Of a stretch of DNA of 64,000 nt, positions 54,618-63,542 are shown in pieces. A program made the position numbers and the translations under genes. A model generated the notes under the pieces. That model was not told the origin of the DNA. It made no database searches and worked only from the letters and a program-made list of their open reading frames with translations. The stretch covers positions 87,673-151,672 of the forward strand of contig READ01000012.1 of NCBI GenBank assembly GCA_004293675.1, written 5' to 3'. The first letter of the stretch is position 1, and the number at the start of each line of letters is the position of its first letter. The DNA comes from Betaproteobacteria bacterium (GTDB lineage: Bacteria; Pseudomonadota; Gammaproteobacteria; Burkholderiales; Casimicrobiaceae).

Positions 54618-55754
54618 CTAACCCTTCATCATCGCGATAAACCGATCAAACAAGTATTCCAAATCATGCGGCCCGGGGCTCGCCTCGGGGTGGCCTTGGA
54701 AGCTAAACGCGGGCTTGCCTTTCAAAGCGATGCCCTGCAACGTGCCGTCAAACAAGCTCACGTGCGTCACACGAACGTTGTCGGGTAGCGATGCTGGATC
54801 GCCCGCGAAGCCATGGTTTTGCGATGTGATGAGCACGCGGCCGTCGTCTAAATCTTTCACCGGATGATTCGCGCCGTGATGACCTGTTTTCATCTTTAGG
54901 GTCTTGCCGCCGCTGGCGAGCGTGAGCAATTGATGCCCCAAGCAAATGCCGAAGGTGGGCGTGCCGGACGCCACGATTTCTTTGATCGCGGTGATCGCGT
55001 AATCGCACGGCTGCGGGTCGCCCGGGCCGTTGGACAGAAACACGCCGTCTGGTTTCATTGCCAGTACGTCTTTGGCGCTGGTTTGCGCGGGCACGACGGT
55101 GAGCTTGCAGCCCTTATCCGCCAAGATGCGCAAGATGTTGTGTTTCACGCCGTAATCAAACGCTACGACGTGAAATTTCGGCGCGGTTTGCTTGCCGAAA
55201 CCTTGGCCGAGCGCCCATACGCTTTGCGTCCAGTCGTAGGCTTCGGTGCACGAAACGACTTTCGCTAAATCAAGCCCAGCCATGCTCGGCGCGGCTCGCG
55301 CGGCGGCGATGGCTTTCGCCTCATCTATTGCGCCGGCTTGAATACAGCCGTTTTGCGCGCCTTTGTCGCGCAAAATTCGCGTGAGTTTTCGGGTGTCGAT
55401 GTCGGAAATGCCGACCACGCCAGCGTCGCGCAAATAACCGTCGAGCGTCTGGGTGCTGCGGAAATTCGAAACGACGGACGACAGATCGCGAATGATTAAA
55501 CCGCTGGCGAAGACCTTGCTCGATTCCACGTCTTCGGGGTTGACGCCGACGTTGCCAATGTGCGGGTAGGTCAGTGTGACAAATTGCCCGCAGTACGACG
55601 GGTCGGTCAGTATTTCTTGGTAGCCCGTGATCGCGGTGTTAAACACCACTTCGGCGGTGGTTTGGCCGGCGGCGCCGATGGAGCGGCCGCGAAAAATCTC
55701 ACCATCAGCCAGCGCGAGGATCGCTGGGGTGGAGGAGGGGATAAGCGTTGTCAT
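54618..55754 (-). CDS. carA: Carbamoyl-phosphate synthase small (glutaminase) subunit
   Basis: 378 residues from ATG 55754 (a longer upstream frame has no ribosome site). N-terminal domain ([31 protein letters not shown] [20 protein letters not shown]) and class I glutaminase with nucleophile Cys in [18 protein letters not shown], and H/E in [11 protein letters not shown]. It releases ammonia from glutamine for CarB. It leads the minus-strand unit carA-ORF6N-phosphatase-carB-greA. Confidence 0.98.
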   Translation of the reverse strand: MTTLIPSSTPAILALADGEIFRGRSIGAAGQTTAEVVFNTAITGYQEILTDPSYCGQFVTLTYPHIGNVGVNPEDVESSKVFASGLIIRDLSSVVSNFRSTQTLDGYLRDAGVVGISDIDTRKLTRILRDKGAQNGCIQAGAIDEAKAIAAARAAPSMAGLDLAKVVSCTEAYDWTQSVWALGQGFGKQTAPKFHVVAFDYGVKHNILRILADKGCKLTVVPAQTSAKDVLAMKPDGVFLSNGPGDPQPCDYAITAIKEIVASGTPTFGICLGHQLLTLASGGKTLKMKTGHHGANHPVKDLDDGRVLITSQNHGFAGDPASLPDNVRVTHVSLFDGTLQGIALKGKPAFSFQGHPEASPGPHDLEYLFDRFIAMMKG

Positions 55755-55849
55755 GGTGTTTGGCTCTCTGCGGTTTCTTTGTTCGCGACCTCGCCGGGGA
55801 ACGCGGCGCATCCAAAGAAAACTTGATTTCTGAGCCCTAGATGTGCAAA

Positions 55850-55916
55850 ACGGGATTTCGAGCGTGTCAGCTTCAATATGCGGTGGTTACGCGTGAAGTG
55901 ACCCAAGAAATCCCGT
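55850..55916. other. Inverted repeat upstream of carA
   Basis: ACGGGATTTC (55850-55859) and GAAATCCCGT (55907-55916) are perfect 10-bp arms about 100-160 bp upstream of the carA start, with CTAG just outside each. This could be a looped operator or leader structure controlling carA; it is not a known motif. The rest of 55755-56343 contains only an AT-rich element and the hppA leader. Confidence 0.5.
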
Positions 55917-55980
55917 GCCTAGAGCGCACTAATTATAGCCGTAATCGTCGAGCTGTTGGACATCAACTTAGTAGCGCTAC

Positions 55981-56072
55981 GCCAATAGAAACATGGCCTT
56001 TGAATTAATTTATTTGATTAATGAAAAGTTAAGTAAATAGCCGCTAAGCCATAATTTTTAAGGCATTAATCC
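55981..56072. repeat. AT-rich dispersed element (family member F)
   Basis: Left edge GCCAATAGAAACATGGCCTT, centre ATTAATGAAAAGTTAAGTAA, right edge AGCCATAATTTTTAAGGCAT and TAATCC. It lies between divergent carA and hppA. Confidence 0.65.
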
Positions 56073-56343
56073 AATTAGCTGGTTTGGATGCTGCGGCGTG
56101 TGCCGTTTGTTTCGTGAAACGTCGCTAAGTCGCGACAACTCGACACAAATGTGCCGTGTTACGTCTCTATAATCGGGACAGCTCGCTGGGAGCGCTCAAT
56201 TTTTGGGCACCAGCGGCGGCGCGGGCAAATTTCGCGGGCCAAGTGTGGCGGGTGCTTCGATTGCTGATTTTTGGCAACGGAAGCGACACCCCCGTACGGA
56301 AGCCGTGCCGCGGAGACTCATCAAAAAACAGGAGACTTTCAAT

Positions 56344-58932
56344 ATGACACCCACCACGTGGCTCATCGTTTCGCTGGTCTGCGGACTTGCGGCGATCGCT
56401 TACGGAATCATGTCGATTTCGTGGATCAATGGCTTATCGCCCGGTAACGCGCGGATGCAAGAAATTGCCGCCGCCATTCAAGCGGGCGCGCGCGCCTACT
56501 TGGCGCGTCAATACAAAACCATCACCATCATTGGCGTAGTGATCGCCATTATTTTGGTGTTCGTTCCTGGCCTCGGTGCCAAAACAGCGTTCGGCTTCGT
56601 GCTGGGCGCGGTGCTGTCGGGCGCAGCGGGCTTCATCGGGATGAACGTCTCGGTGCGCGCCAACGTGCGCACGGCTGAAGCGGCTCGTGGCGGCATCAAT
56701 CCAGCGCTCGCTGTGGCATTCCGTGGCGGCGCGATCACTGGCATGCTCGTTGTGGGCCTTGGTTTGCTGGGCGTTGCGGGCTTTTACTGGTTTTTGATCG
56801 GCACCGCTGAGCATCATCCCAACCTCATGAAAGAGGGCTTGCACACGATGATGGCACCGCTGATTGGATTCGCGTTCGGCTCCTCGCTGATTTCGATTTT
56901 TGCTCGTTTGGGCGGCGGCATTTTCACCAAGGGCGCAGACGTTGGCGCTGACTTGGTTGGTAAAGTTGAAGCCGGAATTCCTGAAGATGATCCCCGCAAT
57001 CCTGCCGTGATCGCTGACAACGTTGGCGACAACGTGGGCGACTGCGCTGGTATGGCGGCTGACCTGTTTGAAACGTACGCCGTGACGATCATCGCCACGA
57101 TGCTCTTGGGCGCGCTGCTCATGAAAACCAACGCTGCTGCGGCGGCTGTGTACCCACTCGCGCTCGGCGCAGTGTCGATCATGGCGTCGATCATCGGCTG
57201 CTACTTCGTGAAATACAGCGGCACCGGCAAGATCATGAACGCCCTCTACAAGGGCTTGGCCGTTGCGGCTGTGCTCTCGCTCATCGCGTTTTACTTCGTC
57301 ACGCAAGCCGTGTTCGGCGGCCTGACAGGTGTGCCATCGGTTGGCGCATTGTTCGGCGCTTGCGTCGTCGGTATCGTGTTGACCGCCGCTTTGGTGTGGA
57401 TCACTGAGTACTACACCGCCACCGAATACGCGCCTGTGCGTCATGTGGCTCAAGCATCGACCACCGGCCACGCGACCAACATCATCGCCGGTATCGGCAT
57501 TTCGATGAAATCAACCGGCTACCCCGTAATCGCCGTGTGTATCGCGATTTTGGCGGCGTTCTGGTTTGCTGGTTTGTACGGTATTGCGGTGGCTGCAACA
57601 GCCATGCTCTCGATGGCCGGTATCGTCGTTGCGCTTGATGCGTACGGCCCAATTACCGACAACGCTGGCGGCATCGCCGAAATGGCCGAGCTGCCAAAAG
57701 AAGTTCGCGCTGTGACCGATCCGCTCGACGCCGTCGGCAACACCACGAAAGCTGTCACCAAGGGCTACGCGATTGGCTCCGCTGGTTTGGCAGCGCTCGT
57801 ATTGTTTGCGGACTACACGCATGGCCTCCAGAGCAAAGGCATCAACGTGTCGTTCGATCTATCGAACCACATGGTGATCGTGGGCCTCTTTATTGGCGGC
57901 TTGATTCCTTACCTCTTCGGCGCGATGGCGATGGAAGCGGTCGGTCGTGCAGCGGGCGCAGTGGTCGAAGAAGTTCGCCGCCAATTCAAAGACGGCCTGA
58001 TCATGGCCGGCAAGCGCAAGCCTGATTACAGCGCAGCGGTTGATATGTTGACGACGTCTGCGATCAAAGAAATGATCATCCCATCGTTGCTGCCTGTTGC
58101 CGTGCCCATCTTGGTGGGCGTGTTCCTCGGCCCCGCAGCGCTTGGCGGCTTGCTTATGGGCACCATCATCACCGGCCTTTTTGTGGCAATTTCGATGTGT
58201 ACCGGCGGCGGCGCTTGGGACAACGCAAAGAAATACATCGAAGACGGCCACCACGGCGGCAAAGGCTCTGATGCACACAAAGCAGCAGTGACCGGCGACA
58301 CAGTTGGCGATCCGTACAAAGACACCGCAGGTCCCGCCGTTAACCCGCTCATCAAGATCATCAACATCGTCGCGCTCTTGATCGTGCCGGTCGTTGCATC
58401 GATTCATGGTGGCGATTCGGGCACGGCGAAAGCGTCAGCCCATGGCAGCGCGCCAGTGGCTGCAGTGACTGCCGCCGCAACAGGTTCGGCTGCAATGGCA
58501 GGCGCGGCGGCTACGGCTGGCGCAACAGCCGCTGCAACGGCAGCTCCTGCCGCTGCGCCAGCGGCTCCTGTCGCGGCAGCGCCTGCTGCTGCTCCGGCCG
58601 CCGCAGCTCCAGCTGGCAAACCTGCCGCAGCGAAGCTTTACTTCGCCAGCGGCAAGATCGACACGCCCACCGAAGCCGCTAAAGTCATGGAGCCGATCAT
58701 CGCCTTCATGAAAGCCAATCCCGACAGCAAAGCCGCGATCAGCGGTTTCCACGACAGCACCGGCAGCGTAGCCACCAACGAAGAGCTCGCCAAAAACCGC
58801 GCCAAAGCAGTTCGCGAACTCCTCAAAGGTGCGGGCATTGCCGAAAGCCGCGCCGAGCTCAAAAAGCCCGAAGTGGTCGCTGGCGGCGCGGATAACGCCG
58901 AAGCGCGGCGTGTTGAAGTGAGTATTCAGTAG
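56344..58932 (+). CDS. hppA: Membrane-bound proton pyrophosphatase fused to an OmpA-like domain
   Basis: 862 residues from ATG 56344 (AGGAGA 9 nt upstream). Residues ~1-695 are a complete membrane PPase: [53 protein letters not shown], and [20 protein letters not shown] near the end. Position [10 protein letters not shown] has Lys where K+-dependent enzymes have Ala, so a K+-independent H+ pump is predicted. Then an Ala/Pro-rich linker (~698-760) and an OmpA-like domain ([55 protein letters not shown]). The added domain would sit on the face opposite the cytosolic active site only if the last helix exits to the periplasm. OmpA-like domains bind peptidoglycan. It uses pyrophosphate to pump protons out of the cytoplasm. 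Confidence 0.95.
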   Translation: MTPTTWLIVSLVCGLAAIAYGIMSISWINGLSPGNARMQEIAAAIQAGARAYLARQYKTITIIGVVIAIILVFVPGLGAKTAFGFVLGAVLSGAAGFIGMNVSVRANVRTAEAARGGINPALAVAFRGGAITGMLVVGLGLLGVAGFYWFLIGTAEHHPNLMKEGLHTMMAPLIGFAFGSSLISIFARLGGGIFTKGADVGADLVGKVEAGIPEDDPRNPAVIADNVGDNVGDCAGMAADLFETYAVTIIATMLLGALLMKTNAAAAAVYPLALGAVSIMASIIGCYFVKYSGTGKIMNALYKGLAVAAVLSLIAFYFVTQAVFGGLTGVPSVGALFGACVVGIVLTAALVWITEYYTATEYAPVRHVAQASTTGHATNIIAGIGISMKSTGYPVIAVCIAILAAFWFAGLYGIAVAATAMLSMAGIVVALDAYGPITDNAGGIAEMAELPKEVRAVTDPLDAVGNTTKAVTKGYAIGSAGLAALVLFADYTHGLQSKGINVSFDLSNHMVIVGLFIGGLIPYLFGAMAMEAVGRAAGAVVEEVRRQFKDGLIMAGKRKPDYSAAVDMLTTSAIKEMIIPSLLPVAVPILVGVFLGPAALGGLLMGTIITGLFVAISMCTGGGAWDNAKKYIEDGHHGGKGSDAHKAAVTGDTVGDPYKDTAGPAVNPLIKIINIVALLIVPVVASIHGGDSGTAKASAHGSAPVAAVTAAATGSAAMAGAAATAGATAAATAAPAAAPAAPVAAAPAAAPAAAAPAGKPAAAKLYFASGKIDTPTEAAKVMEPIIAFMKANPDSKAAISGFHDSTGSVATNEELAKNRAKAVRELLKGAGIAESRAELKKPEVVAGGADNAEARRVEVSIQ

Positions 58933-59027
58933 GAAGCGAAAAAACGTAGCGGCTAAGAGTTTCTTGGCCGTTGCGGGATTGACGCAGATAGCAACTTCAG
59001 GAAAATCCGGGAATGGCCGCCATGTAT

Positions 59028-59059
59028 CCGTTCGTGGTGAGCCCGTCGAACCACAACGG
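59028..59059. repeat. REP-like palindrome after hppA
   Basis: CCGTTCGTGGTGAGCCCGTC begins a 32-bp stretch identical to 11249-11280. It lies between the hppA stop and its terminator. Confidence 0.75.
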
Positions 59060-59098
59060 CAACTGAAGCACCAAGCTAGCCGAGAGGCATCAATCATT

Positions 59099-59127
59099 GA
59101 AAAAGCCACCTTCGGGTGGCTTTTTTA
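59099..59127 (+). terminator. Intrinsic terminator, target site of the group II intron
   Basis: AAAAAGCCACC-TTCG-GGTGGCTTTTTT: UUCG hairpin with T-run. The group II intron begins right after it, as bacterial class C introns are known to insert just after terminator hairpins. Confidence 0.88.
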
Positions 59128-59128
59128 T

Positions 59129-60995
59129 GTGCGCCCAGCATGGGCGCACTCCTGCGGGTGCAAGTCCCGCCGCGAGCTGACCACAGTGAGCGAAGTGAAG
59201 CGCAACTGCGTGAGGGTGACCGAGCGTGGGAAGGAAGCGTGGAGCGTAAATCACGAGCCGATGGACAAGAACCTCATACAAGGCGGAGCCGATCAGAGCG
59301 AGCAGGCATGAAACTGCAAAGCTCTTGTGGTCAAGGATCAGGCGACGTAAATGGGGCGGTTGTGTGATGAAGGAGTGCGACCCTTACCTGGGGAGATCTC
59401 GCTTTATGGATGAAAGTCCGACGATGAGAATTGGCGCGAGAGGTCAGCAGAGGCCGTAGTAGCTGGGATGGAGAGATGCCAGCGAAGGGCCAAACGAGAG
59501 AGAGCGTCAAGAATGCTCGTTGATGAGTAAGGCCACGCGCCAGAAGACCAAGCGGTGCCAACACCGCGAAGTGCCCACGGGGGAGACACCGGGTGAAGCC
59601 CTGAGTCGAGCTGAGGGTGGCGAAGCCATGCTCCCGCAACGTGACGTGACGGACGCAGGACAAAGCCTGCTTGCGCGGGCTTTGGAAACACAGAACATGC
59701 ACAGCGCATGGAAGCGAGTCAAACGGAACAAGGGCGCAGCAGGGGTTGACGGCATGGACATAGTCCAGACTGGACGCCATCTGGCGAGCGCATGGCCGCA
59801 GATCAAGGCCGAGCTACTGACGGGAAACTACCGTCCGTCTCCAGTGCGACGGCTCAGCATCCCCAAGCCGCAAGGCGGCACGAGGGAGCTGGGCATACCC
59901 ACGGTGACGGATCGGCTCATCCAGCAAGCCGTGCTGCAAGTGCTGCAACCGATGATAGAGCCGAGCTTGAGCGAATCGAGCTACGGCTTTCGACCGGGGC
60001 GCCGAGCCACTGACGCGGTGCAACAAGCGCAGCGCTATGTGCAAAGCGGCAAGACGGTGGTTGTAGACATTGATCTGGAGAAATTCTTTGACCGGATCAA
60101 CCACGACCTGCTGATGCAGCGCCTCAAAGATCGCATCAAGGACGAGCCCGTCACACGGCTCATCCGCCGCTATCTGGACGCGGGAGTCATGGACTGCGGT
60201 GTGCTCATCGAGCGGCACGAGGGCACGCCGCAAGGCGGGCCGCTGTCGCCGCTGTTGGCCAACCTGCTGCTCGACGCTGTGGACAAGACGCTGGAGCGCC
60301 GGGGTCACAGCTTCGTGCGCTATGCCGACGACTGCAACGTCTATGTGGGCAGCCACAAGGCGGGCGCTCGGGTCATGCGCACGATGAGCGTACTCTACGG
60401 CACGTTGAAACTCAAAATCAACGAGCAGAAGAGCGCGGTGGCCGATGCGCTGGGACGCAAGTTTCTGGGCTACGAGCTATGGCGAAACGGCAAAGGAGAG
60501 ATCAAGCGGGCCACCGCCAAGCAAGCGATCGCGCGCTTCAAGACCCGGATTCGGCAAGGCACACGGCGTAATGCTGGGCGCTCAATGAGTCAGGTGATTG
60601 CGGGGCTGCGACCGTACCTGCTGGGCTGGAAGGCCTACTTTGGTCTCTCGCAAACGCCGGGGGTGTGGCGAGGTCTTGATGAATGGCTGCGTCACCGCAT
60701 GCGAGCCTTACAGCTCAAACAGTGGCGACGCGGCACCACCATTTGGCGAGAACTCAAAGCGCTCGGAGCGCCGGACTATGTTGCGCGAACGGTGGCGGCC
60801 AATAGTCGTCGCTGGTGGCGCAACAGTGCCGGCTCGCTCAACAGCGTGCTCACGATTGCTTACTTTGATCGACTGGGACTGCCCCGGTTGTGCTGAACTG
60901 TGCCACCTCAATCTCTCGAACCGCCGGGTGCGGACCCGCATGCCCGGTGGTGTGGGAGGGGATGTGAGCGACAATCAATCACCCCCTATCCCGAT
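59129..60995 (+). mobile_element. Bacterial class C-type group II intron
   Basis: The 5' end GTGCGCCCAGCATGGGCGCA has the GUGCG start and the domain I hairpin of group II introns. About 390 nt of structured RNA precedes the protein frame. Domain V is near 60919-60952 (ACCGCCGGGTGCGGACCCGC and GCCCGGTGGT). The probable 3' end is ...CCCCCTATCCCGAT at ~60995. It holds one intron-encoded reverse transcriptase/maturase without an endonuclease domain. Insertion after the hppA terminator fits class C target choice. Boundaries are judged from motifs, so the 3' end may be off by a few bases. Confidence 0.85.
59523..60896 (+). CDS. Group II intron reverse transcriptase/maturase
   Basis: 457 residues from ATG 59523. 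Reverse transcriptase blocks: VKRNKGAAGVDGMDI, RELGIPTVTDRLIQQAVLQV, SSYGFRPGRRATDAVQQAQR, VVDIDLEKFFDRINHDLLM, GTPQGGPLSPLLANLLLDAV and catalytic YADD in FVRYADDCNVYVGS. Maturase (GIIM) domain: MSQVIAGLRPYLLGWKAYFG and WLRHRMRALQLKQWRRGTTI. No HNH endonuclease, as usual for class C. It helps splice and retrotranspose the intron that encodes it; active-site residues look intact. Confidence 0.95.
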   Translation: MSKATRQKTKRCQHREVPTGETPGEALSRAEGGEAMLPQRDVTDAGQSLLARALETQNMHSAWKRVKRNKGAAGVDGMDIVQTGRHLASAWPQIKAELLTGNYRPSPVRRLSIPKPQGGTRELGIPTVTDRLIQQAVLQVLQPMIEPSLSESSYGFRPGRRATDAVQQAQRYVQSGKTVVVDIDLEKFFDRINHDLLMQRLKDRIKDEPVTRLIRRYLDAGVMDCGVLIERHEGTPQGGPLSPLLANLLLDAVDKTLERRGHSFVRYADDCNVYVGSHKAGARVMRTMSVLYGTLKLKINEQKSAVADALGRKFLGYELWRNGKGEIKRATAKQAIARFKTRIRQGTRRNAGRSMSQVIAGLRPYLLGWKAYFGLSQTPGVWRGLDEWLRHRMRALQLKQWRRGTTIWRELKALGAPDYVARTVAANSRRWWRNSAGSLNSVLTIAYFDRLGLPRLC

Positions 60996-61056
60996 CGGGG
61001 CGAGTCGAATTGAAAGTCTCTATGGGTTACGAATTCAAAAAGCTATGGCTTTTTAC

Positions 61057-61147
61057 GCTAATGCCATATTAAGTAAGGCTTACGTCGTATCTATCGATCT
61101 TTTTGAAAATAACCCAAAACGCCCTTTTTAACCCATTTATATAGGCG
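61057..61147. repeat. AT-rich dispersed element (family member G)
   Basis: CTAATGCCATATTAAGTAAG and GCTTACGT on the left, centre GATCTTTTTGAAAATAACCC, then AAAACGCCCTTTTTAACCCA and TTTATATAGG. It is 62 bp after the group II intron end. It aligns closely to the inverted copy at 18781-18856. Confidence 0.72.
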
Positions 61148-61237
61148 ATACATTGAATGGCCAATCCTAACAAAACATCTGCGTCACTGAGCCCAAACCT
61201 GAAGCCGCGCAACGCCAACATGCACAGAGATCTAATG

Positions 61238-61250
61238 CGCATCAGATGCG
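61238..61250. promoter_or_regulatory. Possible antitoxin operator
   Basis: CGCATC-A-GATGCG, a perfect 6-1-6 palindrome 41 bp before the antitoxin start codon, as expected for autoregulation by a ribbon-helix-helix antitoxin. Followed by ribosome site AAAGGAG. Confidence 0.5.
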
Positions 61251-61290
61251 TTATCATCAGACGTAGATTACCTCTCCAAAAGGAGCAACC

Positions 61291-61539
61291 ATGCGCACCA
61301 CGCTAGACATCGACGACGACATCTTGAGCGCAAGCAAAGAGCTAGCAAAGGCAGCTGGAAAGACGGCCGGCCAGGTCATTTCGGAGCTCGCCCGAAAAGC
61401 CCTCACCGATCGCAACGAGCAGACACCTGTCGACAGCCAACGGCCACGAGCCACTTTCGGCATTCAGCCGCTCCCGCATCGCGGCGGCATCGTCACAACG
61501 GAGATGGTGCGGCAGCTGATGGACGAAGAGGGCATCTGA
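61291..61539 (+). CDS. Ribbon-helix-helix antitoxin (VapB-like)
   Basis: 82 residues with AAAGGAGCAACC before ATG 61291. MRTTLDIDDDILSASKELAK then AAGKTAGQVISELARKALTD is the ribbon-helix-helix DNA-binding fold. The C-terminal tail (LPHRGGIVTTEMVRQLMDEE) is the likely toxin-binding part. Directly joined to the PIN toxin gene (stop TGA then GTG with no gap). Probably represses its own promoter through the palindrome at 61238-61250. Confidence 0.85.
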   Translation: MRTTLDIDDDILSASKELAKAAGKTAGQVISELARKALTDRNEQTPVDSQRPRATFGIQPLPHRGGIVTTEMVRQLMDEEGI

Positions 61540-61968
61540 GTGCGCTCGCTTTACGACGTTAACGTGCTCATCGCCTTGTTCGACCCGCAGCATTCCGCTC
61601 ACAACAAGGCTATGGCGTGGCACGCAACGGCGGGCGAGCTGGGCTGGGCGACTTGCCCCATTACACAAAATGGATTGCTGCGAATCGTCTCGCAACCCCG
61701 ATACCCGAATCCCACGACCGTTGCTCAGCTGTTGCAATCGCTTTCCATCGCCACGGCTGACGCATCGCATCAGTTCTGGGCGGACGACATCTCGCTCACC
61801 AGCGCCGCAACAATCAACCCCGCGTATCCCTTAACGTCAGGCGTGTTGACGGATGTCTATTTGCTCGCACTCGCCGTCAACCACGCCGGGCGACTCGTAA
61901 CGCTTGATGCGCATATTCCGCGCGCTGCTGTGGCGGGCGCGCAACCCGAGCATCTAGTGGTGTTGTGA
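61540..61968 (+). CDS. VapC-type PIN toxin, second module
   Basis: 142 residues from GTG 61540. PIN residues: Asp in SLYDVNVLIALFDPQHSAH, polar patch CPITQNGLLRIVSQ, and acidic cluster in GVLTDVYLLALAVNHAGRLV and TLDAHI. Belongs to the VapC subgroup with ITQNG, distinct from the toxin at 9038-9475. Likely an RNase whose action is blocked by the adjacent antitoxin. Both modules lie next to repeats or mobile DNA. Confidence 0.87.
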   Translation: MRSLYDVNVLIALFDPQHSAHNKAMAWHATAGELGWATCPITQNGLLRIVSQPRYPNPTTVAQLLQSLSIATADASHQFWADDISLTSAATINPAYPLTSGVLTDVYLLALAVNHAGRLVTLDAHIPRAAVAGAQPEHLVVL

Positions 61969-61993
61969 GTGCAGCGCTTTTCAAGCGAAACGA

Positions 61994-62731
61994 TCACTGC
62001 GCCCACGGCTTAAACGGCGCGACCCCAAGCACTTTAGCCGTCGTGCCATCCAGCACCACCGTGAAGTCCCGACTGCGCCCCTTCAACCCCTGAAACCGAA
62101 CTTGATCAGGCTTCAAACCACGCTCGGCGAGCCATCCATCAATAGCAGCTTCATTGCCTGCGTTGTGTTTCTTGAGTTGGTACAGATACTCAGCGTTCTT
62201 AAGAATCTCATCGCGCATGTTTTCCAGCGGCTGATGATGCTGCGGAAAGTGGCCGTAATCCGCACCGCCCATCGCGCTAAACATGATCCGCTCCTTTTCC
62301 TTCGCATCGTTCGCGGATTTGGTGCCAACCCAGCGCGGCCCAAACCACGGCAGTGATTGCTTCGCGGCCTCGAGCTCTTTCTCTTCGATTTCATTCGCTT
62401 GAATCACGTCAAACCGATGCCCCAGCGCCGCCACATAAACTGGCCGTCCCGACAGCAGCGTAAACACGCCATAGCAGAGCGCCGCAACCTGCACCGCACC
62501 GATCACCGCCAAATCAAACTTGAGCGTTTTCTTGCCCGACTTAAACACAATCAGTGTCAAGAGCGGCCCCAGAATCACATCAATCCCGAGTAGCATCAAA
62601 AAAATCTCAACCCCACCCACCGCCTGAAACAGCGGCGGCGGGTACCAAACCAACCAAAACAACGCCAGCAGCACCAAAGCCACCCCTGCGCAAATCAACA
62701 AATGAATCGCCGCCGCTCTTAATCGTGACAT
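61994..62731 (-). CDS. Type IV pilin accessory protein (TfpX/TfpZ family)
   Basis: 245 residues from ATG 62731 (29 codons after a longer frame that would begin inside the transposon end). N-terminal membrane segments RAAAIHLLICAGVALVLLAL then FWLVWYPPPLFQAVGGVEIF and GIDVILGPLLTLIVFKSGKK, followed by a periplasmic part with LPWFGPRWVGT. The family is known next to pilin genes and modifies or helps assemble particular pilins. No pilin gene is in the window; the partner may have been separated by the mobile element next to it. Confidence 0.78.
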   Translation of the reverse strand: MSRLRAAAIHLLICAGVALVLLALFWLVWYPPPLFQAVGGVEIFLMLLGIDVILGPLLTLIVFKSGKKTLKFDLAVIGAVQVAALCYGVFTLLSGRPVYVAALGHRFDVIQANEIEEKELEAAKQSLPWFGPRWVGTKSANDAKEKERIMFSAMGGADYGHFPQHHQPLENMRDEILKNAEYLYQLKKHNAGNEAAIDGWLAERGLKPDQVRFQGLKGRSRDFTVVLDGTTAKVLGVAPFKPWAQ

Positions 62732-62750
62732 CTCAATAACTCCACTCTCT

Positions 62751-63482
62751 CTAATTAGGGTCAGACTCGAATTTCTCGACCCGTTCAAATTGCTTAGCAG
62801 GTCGCCCCGCCCGCCCAATTGACGTCCTACGCTTTGACAAATCCGCCAGCTCCGTCAAAAACGCCGCGTCACCCATCGCCCAGCCCTTGTTCACGCAATC
62901 TCGAATTCGCGCCAATTCCGCATCATTCCGTTCCAAACCAAGCGATTCAAATGTTTCGGTGTACGCCGCGCAGCGTCTGCTTGCTTGGCTCCCAAGCTGG
63001 GTATACAGATCATGGGCGGAAATGACCGCGTCGTCAAAACACATCGCGTTGCCCCGATAGCTCGACCACTCATAATCGCCCGCCTGCGCGACCATTCCAG
63101 CCCGAACCGGATTAAGCTCAATGTAGTGCATCAGCCGCACCAGATAGGTTTCCGCCTGCACGGCCGTCGCGCGATAACGCCCTTCAAACAAAGTACCCGT
63201 GCGCTGGTAACGCCGGTTAAAGTATTGAACGTATAGGCGACCAAATCGCTGCAATGCCTTGGGCGCGCTGGCTGCATCAAGCGGTGTGGCCATCAGGTGC
63301 AAGTGATTGGTCATCAACACGTAGGCGTGAATCGCCAAGTCGTGGCGCTTGGCCGCGTCGGACAGTGTGTCGCGAAGGAAGCGCAAATCATCTTCATCGG
63401 CAACAATCGGCTTGCGGTCGTTACCGCGCAGAATGATGTGCAGAGGAACGGAAGGCGCGAAGTAGCGAGGAAGTCTGGCCAT
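62751..63482 (-). CDS. HUH (IS200/REP-type) transposase
   Basis: 243 residues. MARLPRYFAPSVPLHIILRG start, HUH motif in VLMTNHLHLMATPLD, catalytic tyrosine region in MHYIELNPVRAGMV, then YEWSSYRGNAMCF. Belongs to the larger tnpA-REP-related group (with a ~90-residue C-terminal extension) and is different from the pair at 5069-6269. The last codons (KFESDPN) come from the terminal inverted repeat of the element. Active-site residues appear intact. Confidence 0.9.
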   Translation of the reverse strand: MARLPRYFAPSVPLHIILRGNDRKPIVADEDDLRFLRDTLSDAAKRHDLAIHAYVLMTNHLHLMATPLDAASAPKALQRFGRLYVQYFNRRYQRTGTLFEGRYRATAVQAETYLVRLMHYIELNPVRAGMVAQAGDYEWSSYRGNAMCFDDAVISAHDLYTQLGSQASRRCAAYTETFESLGLERNDAELARIRDCVNKGWAMGDAAFLTELADLSKRRTSIGRAGRPAKQFERVEKFESDPN

Positions 63483-63518
63483 GCGTCTAGTTTAGTGAAT
63501 TAATTCGAGTCTGACCCT
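62757..63518. mobile_element. Transposase unit bounded by 17-bp inverted repeats
   Basis: AGGGTCAGACTCGAATT at 62757-62773 and AATTCGAGTCTGACCCT at 63502-63518 are perfect reverse complements on either side of the transposase. The left repeat is inside the 3' end of the gene. This is the arrangement of a single-unit mobile element or a REP-like pair serving the enzyme. Confidence 0.82.
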
Positions 63519-63542
63519 GAGGTTTCCCCACGAATTTAGCAC

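Noticed and set aside
56434..57471. 345-codon antisense frame inside hppA
   Set aside because: Mirror frame of a highly conserved membrane protein gene; no independent support.
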